From Candidatus Nitrosotalea okcheonensis (lineage in GTDB: Archaea; Thermoproteota; Nitrososphaeria; Nitrososphaerales; Nitrosopumilaceae): DNA of 64,000 bases. Below, in pieces: positions 54,665 through 63,156 of the stretch. The notes beneath the pieces were generated by a model. That model was not told where the DNA came from. It saw only the letters and a program-made list of their open reading frames with translations, and searched no databases. The position numbers and the translations under genes were made by a program. The first letter of the stretch is position 1; each line of letters starts with the position of its first letter. The stretch covers positions 327,073-391,072 of the forward strand of contig NZ_LT841358.1 of the NCBI RefSeq assembly GCF_900177045.1, in the 5' to 3' direction.

Positions 54665-55873
54665 ATGAGTAAACACGGGTTATATCTTGCAGTGCTATCA
54701 TCTGTAATTGTCATATCTACTGGATTAATTCCTGCTTATGCAGAAGTAACTTCCCTCAAAACAAATGCCTTGTTTTACAAAGGCGGTAGCACAATTTACT
54801 TTTCTGGCACTGTGTTGAATACTGATCCTCCTAATGTAACTATACTAGTCTTTGATCCAACTGGCAAATTTATTTTACTTGCATCAGGGAATGCCGATAA
54901 TAACCATCAATTTCAGATAGCGGTAGATACCAGCGCCTCGACTAACCAGCACAAATTTTCACTCAAGGGAACATACAACGCAACTGCCTTTATTGCAAAC
55001 AAGGTAGATGGGAAAACTGTGAATTTTGTATTCTCCCCAGATGGTTCACCCATGATTCCTTCTCAACCTACATCTTTGACTGCATCAGTTGTCTCTTCGA
55101 CAGAAATTGATCTCAGTTGGACTGCCCCTGCAAACTCTGGGGGCACACAATCTCCTGGATATAAAATTGGGCGTTCTACTGATGGCGGTTCAACTTGGTC
55201 TACATCAGTTACCTCCATTTCCTCTACGACATTTGCAGATGTTGGTCTTACCCCGAACACGACGTACATGTACAGAGTGTATGCCGTAAACCAAGCTGGA
55301 CCAAGTATTCCATCTAATGTTATATCTGCTGTTACTTTGCAGACTCCTGGTCAAACTGTAACTCGAGGTACTACAAATGCCACAACTAACACATCTTCTT
55401 CTCTTGCTGAACTACTCCAACAAAGATTGGCTGACGCACAAAGATTGCAAGAATTACTTCATGGTGGTAATCCTGGCTCGGCAAATCCACCTGGCCGAGT
55501 TCAAACCCTTTATCTAAATGAAACCATGGCCGTAAATGATGCATCTTCAAGTCTGGGGGTGCAAAAACCTACAAACGTATCAGGAAATAATCCGACCCAA
55601 AGTAGTATGAATTTTGATGCCCGTCTTGCAGTATATCCTGTAATCTCTCTTGTGGGTGTTGGCATAGTTGTTTACATACTGTATCTTAGGAGGAAACGAA
55701 AACCATTGGGCAATACTGTCGTGGAAACGAAAGACACTGTTGTATCGCCTGATGTCTCATCTGATCAAAAAGATGGCGACCATGCCATGATGATTCTCAA
55801 AAACAGGCTAGCAAAAGGAGAGATAACTGTGGATGAGTTTAAAGCACTAAAAGATGAACTCTCCGAGCCTTAA
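54665..55873 (+). CDS. Secreted FN3-domain protein with TM anchor and cytoplasmic SHOCT tail
   Basis: A signal peptide (~1-26), an N-terminal β-sandwich (~30-130) with sequons, a fibronectin type III domain (~137-224: SQPTSLTASVVSSTEIDLSW … TYMYRVYAVNQAGPS), a Gln/Leu-rich helical region, a membrane helix (~329-348) with YLRRKRK stop-transfer, and a C-terminal SHOCT-like helical hairpin (LKNRLAKGEITVDEFKALK, ~374-397). The architecture crosses the membrane, suggesting a surface receptor or adhesion protein that oligomerises inside. ATG after TATA-like gtttttaataatt. Confidence 0.8.
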   Translation: MSKHGLYLAVLSSVIVISTGLIPAYAEVTSLKTNALFYKGGSTIYFSGTVLNTDPPNVTILVFDPTGKFILLASGNADNNHQFQIAVDTSASTNQHKFSLKGTYNATAFIANKVDGKTVNFVFSPDGSPMIPSQPTSLTASVVSSTEIDLSWTAPANSGGTQSPGYKIGRSTDGGSTWSTSVTSISSTTFADVGLTPNTTYMYRVYAVNQAGPSIPSNVISAVTLQTPGQTVTRGTTNATTNTSSSLAELLQQRLADAQRLQELLHGGNPGSANPPGRVQTLYLNETMAVNDASSSLGVQKPTNVSGNNPTQSSMNFDARLAVYPVISLVGVGIVVYILYLRRKRKPLGNTVVETKDTVVSPDVSSDQKDGDHAMMILKNRLAKGEITVDEFKALKDELSEP

Positions 55874-56472
55874 GTGATCAACTGGAATCCGTCTAGTCGT
55901 GCTAACTGTGCATTGATTTGTGTATCATTCTCATTGCCATATGATATCAACATTCTGTCCTGATCTTTGAAGACATAATTTCTCAGATCCGGAACTTCAT
56001 GGTGGTTGATGTAGAACTTTAATGTATAATTGGCATTTGTACAAAATGCTCGCTTGTCAGGGAATGTGAAACACTTGTCATCTAATCCTATATGTAGAGA
56101 ATCAAATAGAAACCCCATTGTTACATTGGTTGCCATCATGTGGATTGTTTCACCGTTTCCTTTCTGGAAACTGATGTATGGACTTTTTATCTGGTAAGCT
56201 GCGGATGAGTAGTCAAACTGTTGACCATAAATCATTGTCAAAATTCCTGCATGGATGTGATACTTGCCAAGTGGGCCTGCGCCCGGTGGCTCTCCACTTG
56301 GTGTTACAGTTGATGATAACACGTAAAAATTGTAACTTGAAATTCCAAGTACTGCTATAATGCCTGCTAGTATACCAATGGCTATTGCCTTGTTCTTAAA
56401 TTGGGTCTTTTGTCGTTTTTGGTAAAAAGTCTCTCGTTCCTGAACTCGCTCTTCTCTATCTTTTTTTCCCAT
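55870..56472 (-). CDS. Membrane-anchored extracytoplasmic protein with His motifs
   Basis: A basic cytoplasmic N-terminus (KKDREERVQERETFYQKR), one membrane helix (AIAIGILAGIIAVLGISSYNF) and an extracytoplasmic domain with KYHIHAGIL, ETIHMMATNVTMGFLF, CFTFPDKRAFCTN and INHHEV. The conserved-looking His residues and disulphide pair suggest metal or ligand binding; no family is recognised. The ATG at 56472 is preferred over 56484. It converges on the FN3 gene with a 4-base overlap. Confidence 0.65.
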   Translation of the reverse strand: MGKKDREERVQERETFYQKRQKTQFKNKAIAIGILAGIIAVLGISSYNFYVLSSTVTPSGEPPGAGPLGKYHIHAGILTMIYGQQFDYSSAAYQIKSPYISFQKGNGETIHMMATNVTMGFLFDSLHIGLDDKCFTFPDKRAFCTNANYTLKFYINHHEVPDLRNYVFKDQDRMLISYGNENDTQINAQLARLDGFQLIT

Positions 56473-56573
56473 TTGACGATCCAAGTCAAAATTTTACCCT
56501 AAATAACAGTATCTGAGATGGCCAAATGTGATCTTGAAGGTGAGTATAAATAAAATATGTGTCAGGGAAAGAC

Positions 56574-56987
56574 ATGGATTGTCTTTTCTGCGACATTATA
56601 AATCGAAAACAAGATGCCTATGTAATATTTGAAGATGACACGCATATTGCAATCATGGACAAGTACCCGATACAAAAAGGCCACTCGTTAGTGATGCCAA
56701 AGGCACATCATGAAAAGATAACTGATATGGATGGTGATGACGTTGGCAAATTGTTTTCAAACATTCCAATTATAGCACGTGGAATAACTGCTGTGACAGG
56801 TGCGGATGGATTTAACATTGGCCAAAACAATGGAAGGTCTGCAAATCAAATAATCCCACACGTGCATGTACACATTATTCCACGATATGGCCATATAGGA
56901 AACTCTTGGGCAAAAAGAATGATTACCAATGACAATGATCTTGGAGAGTTGGCCAAAAAGATCAGAAATAATATAAAATCATGCTAG
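56574..56987 (+). CDS. HIT-family nucleotide hydrolase
   Basis: A histidine-triad protein of about 137 aa. The catalytic motif HVHVHIIPR is intact and an N-terminal CLFCDII zinc knuckle is present. HIT proteins cleave nucleoside phosphoramidates or AMP-lysine adducts. A GTG at 56559 is in frame, but the ATG at 56574 lies 26 bases after TATA-like agtataaataaaa and is preferred. Confidence 0.92.
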   Translation: MDCLFCDIINRKQDAYVIFEDDTHIAIMDKYPIQKGHSLVMPKAHHEKITDMDGDDVGKLFSNIPIIARGITAVTGADGFNIGQNNGRSANQIIPHVHVHIIPRYGHIGNSWAKRMITNDNDLGELAKKIRNNIKSC

Positions 56988-57296
56988 TTCTGTAACGATG
57001 GAATCCATGTCTGATTTTGTCAGACCGACATGTTTTCTAGCATCTCTTCGTGAAATTATTTTTCCATCTTGAAATACAATCATTGTGGGTACTGCTTGTA
57101 TGTTGAATCTATCCCAGAGTGGATTCTCATCTTCGTCAATAATTGAGCCTACCTTGTTTGCAGTCCCAATCTTTGCAGCCTCGAATGTTGGTTTGAAATT
57201 GCTACAGTATGGACACCATGTTGCATAGAAAAGAACAACCACCTTCTTGCTACCAAGGATCTTGGAATCGAATTCTTCTAGAGTTACATGTTCCAT
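56979..57296 (-). CDS. trx: Thioredoxin
   Basis: A single thioredoxin domain, 105 aa, with the redox motif WCPYC in YATWCPYCSNFKP and the cis-proline in VPTMIVFQDGK. CPYC is the glutaredoxin-like variant, seen in archaeal thioredoxin-like proteins. It converges on the HIT gene with a 9-base overlap. Confidence 0.9.
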   Translation of the reverse strand: MEHVTLEEFDSKILGSKKVVVLFYATWCPYCSNFKPTFEAAKIGTANKVGSIIDEDENPLWDRFNIQAVPTMIVFQDGKIISRRDARKHVGLTKSDMDSIVTELA

Positions 57297-57341
57297 GATG
57301 TGAATAATGTTTTAAATTATTTAGAGATATGTTTTGATAAA

Positions 57342-58616
57342 TCATTGGTTTGGATTGTATCTCAAAAATGCTCCAACTTTGCCTATGCTTGAAAGCATTG
57401 CACCATATTCTGTTGCACCTGTAATGACTTCGACCTTTGCACCTGTTTGACCTGCAATCAAATCCAGATAATCTACAATATCTCGTTCGGTTGATTCCAA
57501 GTCCATGCTTTTGCAGCTAGGGCATGGTTGACTCAGTAGTTCCTGTAGTCTTGGAATTACTTTTGGGCGGTCTAGTATCTCACTTTGTACATGTTGGCAT
57601 CTCCTACAAGTGATATCGATTTTTCTTAAATTTGTATCATCGGTAATCAATATTGTGGATACCACATTTCTTTTTACTAGATCAATAATTTCATTAAGAC
57701 CGTAAGTTGCAAGGCCTCTTGAAAAATGTATGTCATTGAACAACTTGTCTACAAGTTTCTTTTCTTCCACCATTCTATAATCCGTAAGAACCTCTTGCGC
57801 TTTGGCAAATGCCTCGCGTACCCCTTCTGAACCTGCATAAGAGCAATCAAGTGTTGCAAGGATGTTGTTCTGAAGCCTGTACTCTAGATAGTTTTCTTTG
57901 ATAAAGTTCTCCTTTGTTGGTCCCGGACCTGAAACTATGATGCCTTTTACGGGATAAATATCTATGAAATATTCGCGCGTTGTGTGTGCAACTCTGTTAT
58001 AATATTCATTGAGCTCCATCTCTCGCAGTCTCTCAAATCTTCTTGCAGACTGGCCTCCTTGTCTGTGCTTTCCCGCTACTCCTGATGAAGTCTCTGATAA
58101 TACGTCTAGCTTGTCACCACGCAACAATCCCCACCCTGCATCCTTTGCATCAATTGCCAAAAAACCAATCATGTTGTCGTCTTTTAGCATGTCCTTGAGT
58201 ATGTCTACGTGAAAATGATCATCGCATCTGTACAGAAATGTCTGTAATTCCTTTGGAGGTTCAATCTCAAACAACTTTATCACTTCGCTTCCGATTGGGC
58301 CTCCTCCCTGTGGTGGTAGTGCACCGCAAAACATGACGAGTCCCTTTTCAGGCGATGTCTTGTACAGCTTCAGTCTCTGAATTACTCTTGATAGCGCATC
58401 TACAACATGTGTTCTTGTAAGATCAGACTTGATGTTGTCTGCAGTTCCCTGTTCTTCCCGAAGATTGTTTATGACTTCATGTAGTGCCTTTTTTGGAGGA
58501 ACATAAAGCGAGATTAATTCTGTTCCTCGTCCTGAATGGTCTGACAAGTCTTCGAGCATCTTTCGTAACTTGTATAGTTTTACAGAATCTTGTTTTTCTA
58601 TCTTGGGCTTGACCAT
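57342..58616 (-). CDS. prf1: Peptide chain release factor aRF1
   Basis: The archaeal class I release factor, 424 aa, related to eRF1. The stop-codon-reading NIKS lies at 61-64, the catalytic GGQ at 187-189 in RQGGQSARRFER, and domain 3 contains the zinc-like CRRC…CPSC pattern. It ends translation at all stop codons. The dsbA-like gene lies directly upstream on the same strand (13 bases). Confidence 0.96.
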   Translation of the reverse strand: MVKPKIEKQDSVKLYKLRKMLEDLSDHSGRGTELISLYVPPKKALHEVINNLREEQGTADNIKSDLTRTHVVDALSRVIQRLKLYKTSPEKGLVMFCGALPPQGGGPIGSEVIKLFEIEPPKELQTFLYRCDDHFHVDILKDMLKDDNMIGFLAIDAKDAGWGLLRGDKLDVLSETSSGVAGKHRQGGQSARRFERLREMELNEYYNRVAHTTREYFIDIYPVKGIIVSGPGPTKENFIKENYLEYRLQNNILATLDCSYAGSEGVREAFAKAQEVLTDYRMVEEKKLVDKLFNDIHFSRGLATYGLNEIIDLVKRNVVSTILITDDTNLRKIDITCRRCQHVQSEILDRPKVIPRLQELLSQPCPSCKSMDLESTERDIVDYLDLIAGQTGAKVEVITGATEYGAMLSSIGKVGAFLRYNPNQ

Positions 58617-58629
58617 TATTCAACTACCT

Positions 58630-59286
58630 TTAGCTATTTTGAAATTTATCTATGACTTGTTGGAATTGTGATAATGGTTGTGCACCTACTATCTTTGTAA
58701 TTTGTTTGCCGCTAAATATGATAAATGATGGAGTGCCATCTATGCCAATATTTTCACCAAACTTTTGATTGTCTAACACTTTTTGCTTGTATGTATTGTT
58801 TGATAGGCATTTATCAAACTTGTCTAAATCTAGGCCAACTGTTGTGGCAAACATGTCCAACGACTTTTGGTTCACCCACCCGGTCTTTTCTCCAGCCCAG
58901 TTGTTGTACAACTCGTCGTGATATTGCCAATACTTGTCTTGGTCTCCTGCGCAGTATGCTGCTTCTGCTGCCCAGACTGAATCAGGTCCGTTGAGTGGAA
59001 AGTCTCTGAAAACAAAGTTGACCTTGCCGGTGTCAACATATTGTTGTAGCAATGCGGCTTTTGTGTTTTGGTGAAACAGGTGACAGTATGTACACTGATA
59101 ATCTCCAAATTCGACTATTGTTACCTTTGCATTAGGATCCCCTAGTATCGGTGATCCGTTTTGCATAATCATTTGCGGAGTTAATTCATTAGACTTGTTT
59201 TCATGGGGAGTTGTCATGTAGTATACTGCAGCTATGGTAATTATTATTGGAATGACAACGAAATAGTACCTTTTCACTTTTTTCAA
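58630..59286 (-). CDS. Membrane-anchored DsbA-like thiol oxidoreductase
   Basis: An N-terminal signal anchor (YYFVVIPIIITIAAVYYM) and a DsbA/thioredoxin fold with CTYC in DYQCTYCHLFHQ and the cis-Pro segment GTPSFIIF. 218 aa. It would act outside the membrane, oxidising or isomerising disulphides of exported proteins, including the Cys-containing surface proteins of this region. Probably cotranscribed with aRF1. Confidence 0.88.
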   Translation of the reverse strand: MKKVKRYYFVVIPIIITIAAVYYMTTPHENKSNELTPQMIMQNGSPILGDPNAKVTIVEFGDYQCTYCHLFHQNTKAALLQQYVDTGKVNFVFRDFPLNGPDSVWAAEAAYCAGDQDKYWQYHDELYNNWAGEKTGWVNQKSLDMFATTVGLDLDKFDKCLSNNTYKQKVLDNQKFGENIGIDGTPSFIIFSGKQITKIVGAQPLSQFQQVIDKFQNS

Positions 59287-59322
59287 TGAATTTTCTTTGA
59301 ATATTAACTATTTGACCAAGTC

Positions 59323-59652
59323 TTAATTGGGACTAAGTATTATGGTTGGTTCCGGTTTTCTTATGCTTATCTCTGCTCTGCTTATTCTGCTCTTGTATAC
59401 CTTGAATTTTTTTCCACTCTCTGACAATGACCACCTGTCTACTTTTACAAGTGTCAACTCTTCCAAGTCTGAAATCTTTTTGTAAACTGAGCTGAGTGGA
59501 ATTCTGTATTTTTCTGATAATTCCAAGGCAGTCATTCCTTCCCTGATGATTGAAAATAATATTGATCTTGACTGGGCATCAGCCAGCGCTTCAAGAATTT
59601 TTTGGTTTACATCATATTTTTTGAGTTGTGCTAATGACACTTTCTTTTTCAA
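59323..59652 (-). CDS. Winged-helix transcriptional regulator beside ZIP transporter
   Basis: A 109-residue protein with an ArsR-like winged helix (EALADAQSRSILFSIIREGMTALELSEKYRIPLSSVYKKISDLEELTLV; recognition helix near SSVYKKI). There is no obvious metal-binding His/Cys set, so the effector may not be metal. It starts with TTG. TATA-like gtttaaatag on the minus strand is about 26 bases upstream, making the mRNA leaderless, and a palindrome lies between TATA and start, consistent with autorepression. Confidence 0.8.
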   Translation of the reverse strand: MKKKVSLAQLKKYDVNQKILEALADAQSRSILFSIIREGMTALELSEKYRIPLSSVYKKISDLEELTLVKVDRWSLSESGKKFKVYKSRISRAEISIRKPEPTIILSPN

Positions 59653-59663
59653 TATTTTTTGAA

Positions 59664-59677
59664 TTAGGCAAGCCTAA
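59664..59677. promoter_or_regulatory. Palindromic operator at the wHTH gene
   Basis: TTAGGCAAGCCTAA is a perfect 6+2+6 palindrome located between the minus-strand TATA (~59679-59687) and the transcript start of the wHTH gene. Half sites TTAGG/CCTAA resemble DtxR/IdeR-type metal-regulator boxes. Confidence 0.6.
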
Positions 59678-59736
59678 CTATTTAAACGACGCGAGTTATT
59701 CTAAGAACTTGGAACAGGTCTGTAATTTAAATAAAG

Positions 59737-59750
59737 TTAGCTGGTCCTAA
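59737..59750. promoter_or_regulatory. Second operator at the ZIP promoter
   Basis: TTAGCTGGTCCTAA has the same TTAG-N6-CTAA frame and 14-base length as the upstream operator; the flanking bases extend it to GTTAG…CTAAC. It sits between the ZIP TATA (tttaaata, 59726-59733) and its leaderless ATG. Confidence 0.55.
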
Positions 59751-59758
59751 CTTAATCA

Positions 59759-60607
59759 ATGATTGATTACTGGCAACTTTTGTTGCTTGGGGCAATAGCC
59801 GGTTTTACGATATTTCTTGGACTTCCTGTTGCAGCGTTGCAGAATCTCAGTCACAAAAGGAAAGGATTCCTTAATGCATTTGCGCTTGGAATCTTGATAT
59901 TTCTAATAATAGATGTCTTTAGCCATGGATGGGATACTGCGTCAACAGCTGCAACCAATGCCGCTTCTGGAAAAGGCTCAATTGAAAATGCGGTAATTGA
60001 TCTTGCTGCACTATTTGGAGGCATAGCAATAGGTCTGCTAGGACTGATACTTTATGAGACAAAATTCATGACAAAAAGTTTTCCACAGATATTGTCGCTT
60101 GACAACATCAAGGAAGGTGATGACCATCTTCGTAGATTATTTCACGAAGCAAATGCATACAAGCTTGCAATGATGATTGCAGTAGGGATTGGAGCACATA
60201 ATTTTAGTGAAGGTTTAGCAATTGGGCAATCGTATGTAGCAGGAGAAATAGGTCTTGCGATCATATTGATAATAGGATTTGGGGCGCATAATACTACTGA
60301 AGGATTTGGCATAGCAGGTCCGCTTACAGGAATATTGAAAAAACCTAACGCAAAGTTCTTAGCCAAAGTGGGATTGATTGGTGGAGGACCTACATTTGTT
60401 GGTACAATGCTTGGCAGTTTGTGGGTGTCTGATGTCGCATACATTCTATTTTTATCGATGGCAGGAGGCGCACTTATCTATGTGTCAATGTTGATGTATA
60501 ACTCCGGACGAAGACAAACCACAAACAACGTATTGATGGTAGGAATCTTTGTCGGTTTATGTGCTGGTTTTATTACTGATCTAATTGTGACACTTGGTGG
60601 AGCATAG
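59759..60607 (+). CDS. ZIP-family metal transporter
   Basis: An eight-helix ZIP transporter, 282 aa. The metal path motifs are AHNFSEGLAIG (TM4) and AHNTTEGFGI (TM5). ZIP proteins import zinc, iron or manganese. A short variable loop between TM3 and TM4 (DNIKEGDDHLRRLFHEA) replaces the His-rich loop seen in many ZIPs. ATG is leaderless. It is divergent from the wHTH gene with matching operators in the 106-base gap, so expression is likely metal-controlled. Confidence 0.9.
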   Translation: MIDYWQLLLLGAIAGFTIFLGLPVAALQNLSHKRKGFLNAFALGILIFLIIDVFSHGWDTASTAATNAASGKGSIENAVIDLAALFGGIAIGLLGLILYETKFMTKSFPQILSLDNIKEGDDHLRRLFHEANAYKLAMMIAVGIGAHNFSEGLAIGQSYVAGEIGLAIILIIGFGAHNTTEGFGIAGPLTGILKKPNAKFLAKVGLIGGGPTFVGTMLGSLWVSDVAYILFLSMAGGALIYVSMLMYNSGRRQTTNNVLMVGIFVGLCAGFITDLIVTLGGA

Positions 60608-60639
60608 AATTCACAATGTCATACCTTGTCACTGTATCA

Positions 60640-61665
60640 TCATGTAACTATCTTTGATAGGTTGTTTTTGCTCGCAGCATTTTTAATTTCACGAGCTATT
60701 CTTCTTCCCATGCTCATAGGCTCGTCATAAATTAATGATGAATAGGGAGAACCGTCCACATAGAGATTTGTCCCAGCAACTATTCTTGCTGAGAACTCAA
60801 ACGTAGTGAATTTACCGTCTGCATCGTATACGCCCTCGAGACAAAAAGGTCCTGACATGCCTGGGGCAACAAGCCTCCTTGCCGCTTCAACAAACCTTTC
60901 TCCCATGGAATAAACATCCTCAAGCAACGATTCACGTAGTACTAGTGGACTGTTGCCTACTACGTTAAATGATGGAATCAAATCAACATCAATTTGCTCC
61001 TGCGCCGGAATTCTTCCCAGGCCGTCAATATCTGATTCGTATCTTCTATCGACTCCGAAAAATTCCAATTCTTCTTTTAATTCAGAGTAAAAATACTGTA
61101 AATACGCAGAAACTCCTAACGCATATTCTTGCAAGTACAGATCTTGGTCGCCCTTGATTATGCCTTCTCTTACAAGCTTGTCTCGTTTTTTTATGTACTC
61201 TTCTTCATTTGTTGCAAGAAAATATCCCTTGCCGCCTGCAGCGCCATGTCTTTTTGCAATTGTCAACCCGCTGATGTCTTTTGGGCCCTGTAAAGATCTT
61301 GGAATCTTTAATCTTGATTCTATCATGAGTTTTTCTTTCATGTTTCTGTCGGACTCCCATCTGAGAATCCACTTGTTTCCAAAGATTGGTGTCTTGATGG
61401 ACTCTATTTCAGATGAACTCATCTGAGCGATTAATGTACCATGAGGTATGATCACTGCATTATTTTCATTGAGCATTCCAGAGCATTTCTGGTCCAATAC
61501 CTCTCTGAAAGAATCTACAAGTATGAACTCGTCTATGAACTGAAATCTACGGTAAAGTCTTTCACGTTTTTTTTCACAAACAAGTATTGTCTTAAAGCCC
61601 TCATCTTTTGCTCCCTTGAGCACCTGAAGAGCACAATGAGAGCCAAGAGTAGCAATGGAATTCAT
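60640..61665 (-). CDS. purP: PurP, FAICAR synthetase
   Basis: An ATP-grasp formate-dependent ligase converting AICAR to FAICAR in archaeal purine synthesis, 341 aa. Signatures: IATLGSHCALQVLKGAK at the N-terminus, IAKRHGAAGGKGYFLA ATP-grasp loop, and FEFSARIVAGTNLYVDGSPYS. It replaces the bacterial folate-dependent PurH step. It follows the 71-aa gene 23 bases upstream, and they probably form an operon. Confidence 0.93.
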   Translation of the reverse strand: MNSIATLGSHCALQVLKGAKDEGFKTILVCEKKRERLYRRFQFIDEFILVDSFREVLDQKCSGMLNENNAVIIPHGTLIAQMSSSEIESIKTPIFGNKWILRWESDRNMKEKLMIESRLKIPRSLQGPKDISGLTIAKRHGAAGGKGYFLATNEEEYIKKRDKLVREGIIKGDQDLYLQEYALGVSAYLQYFYSELKEELEFFGVDRRYESDIDGLGRIPAQEQIDVDLIPSFNVVGNSPLVLRESLLEDVYSMGERFVEAARRLVAPGMSGPFCLEGVYDADGKFTTFEFSARIVAGTNLYVDGSPYSSLIYDEPMSMGRRIAREIKNAASKNNLSKIVT

Positions 61666-61688
61666 TATATCTCATCTATTTTTGGGGT

Positions 61689-61904
61689 TTATGAAAGTTC
61701 CATAGGTCTACTTGCGATAAAAGTAAAAACATCATCGATCAAATCTATGGAAAGTTCTGACTTGAATTCTGGAGGAATGTTTTTCATCAAAAAGTCTATG
61801 ACTGACTGATTCTGGGAAATTTTTCCTTCCTCAATCATTTCTGAATAAAGTGAGATCAGGTGTGATGTGATTACTATTGTTTCTTCACGGCTTGAGAGTG
61901 TCAT
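61689..61904 (-). CDS. Hypothetical acidic helical protein, 71 aa
   Basis: A small all-helical protein (IVITSHLISLYSEMIEEGKISQNQSVIDFLMKNIPPEF…) with acidic character and no known family. It precedes purP on the same strand by 23 bases. Confidence 0.5.
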   Translation of the reverse strand: MTLSSREETIVITSHLISLYSEMIEEGKISQNQSVIDFLMKNIPPEFKSELSIDLIDDVFTFIASRPMELS

Positions 61905-61965
61905 GTTAGTAAATTGTTTTCTTTTTTATTTAGACGTTTGCAGATTGTTTTTACATGCTTGGTTG

Positions 61966-63030
61966 TTACCTGATCTTTTTTATCATGTCTGTTCGCAGCT
62001 GGCCGCAGGCTGCCGAGATCTCTGCCCCTTTTTCAACGCGTACTGTGCAATTTACGTCTCCATTGCGAAGCACTTGTTGGAATGCTAATACTTTTTTTCT
62101 ATCTGGACGTTGGAATCCTCCGGCAGTTGGATTCATTGGGATGAGATTTACATGCGCACCATTACCTTTCAAGATGCATGCAAGTTCTGATGCTAATTTG
62201 ATAGAGTCATTGATGCCCTCAATTAATGCATATTCAAAAGTGACGCGCCGTCCAGTTTTTTTGAAATAACGTTTTGCAGCTGCAATCAAATCTCCGACCG
62301 AGTTAGGTCCTGCCGTAGGTACAAGTTTTCTACGTAATTCATCATTTGGGGCATGAAGTGAAATTGCAAGTTTGACTTGAAGATCTTCATCTGCAAGACG
62401 GTCTATTCCAGGTATTATGCCGACCGTGGAAATAGTAATACTTCGTTGTCCTAGACCAAATGCACGAGGGTGTGTCAGCAATCTAACAGCTCTGATAGTT
62501 TCGTCATAATTTGCAAGCGGCTCACCCATTCCCATGAACACTAGGTTGGTAACATGTTCTCCTCTCTGACTAAGAATGTCTGAAAAATGGAGTACTTGGG
62601 AAACAATATTTTCAGCTTTTAGATTTTTTTCAAAACCCATTTGACCTGTTGCACAAAACACGCAACCCATTGGGCAGCCAACTTGGGTTGAGACACAGAC
62701 TGTTGACCTTGGATGAGTTTTGTCTTGTGATGGGCTGTATTGCATGAGAACTGTTTCAACAAGTGCATTATCATCAAATTTGAGCAGTATCTTTGTGGTA
62801 TGACCATCTTTGCTGATAACTCGATTAACTTCATTTTCAGGACCTATCATATATCCATCTTTTACAAGTGCATCTCGCATAGACGATGGGATTTGATGTA
62901 AATCTGACACTTTTTTTGGAGATTCATGGTACAATGCTTGAAGCAACTGCTGTGATCTGTATCGTGGTTGACCAAGTTCTGTGACAAGAACATCCATCTC
63001 TTCTGGTAGTACTCGATATAGATCAGCCAT
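61966..63030 (-). CDS. rlmN: RlmN-like radical SAM rRNA/tRNA methyltransferase
   Basis: A 354-residue RlmN/Cfr-family enzyme that methylates adenosine C2 in 23S rRNA and tRNA. The radical-SAM cysteines are C119, C123 and C126 (GCPMGCVFCATGQMGF), and the dual-Cys catalytic pair is probably C112 and C342 (near AACGQL). The enzyme is mainly bacterial, and its presence in an archaeon points to ancient transfer. Length is normal. Confidence 0.92.
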   Translation of the reverse strand: MADLYRVLPEEMDVLVTELGQPRYRSQQLLQALYHESPKKVSDLHQIPSSMRDALVKDGYMIGPENEVNRVISKDGHTTKILLKFDDNALVETVLMQYSPSQDKTHPRSTVCVSTQVGCPMGCVFCATGQMGFEKNLKAENIVSQVLHFSDILSQRGEHVTNLVFMGMGEPLANYDETIRAVRLLTHPRAFGLGQRSITISTVGIIPGIDRLADEDLQVKLAISLHAPNDELRRKLVPTAGPNSVGDLIAAAKRYFKKTGRRVTFEYALIEGINDSIKLASELACILKGNGAHVNLIPMNPTAGGFQRPDRKKVLAFQQVLRNGDVNCTVRVEKGAEISAACGQLRTDMIKKIR

Positions 63031-63156
63031 CTGGATATCTTTTTTCTATGTTCTTGTGAAAATATGACTCTTGTGTAATTTACAACCAATCTGATATTTT
63101 TCAAGTATGTGTAATTCGTTTTACGCGCTGGCAGAGACAGCTTGAGACAATATCTA

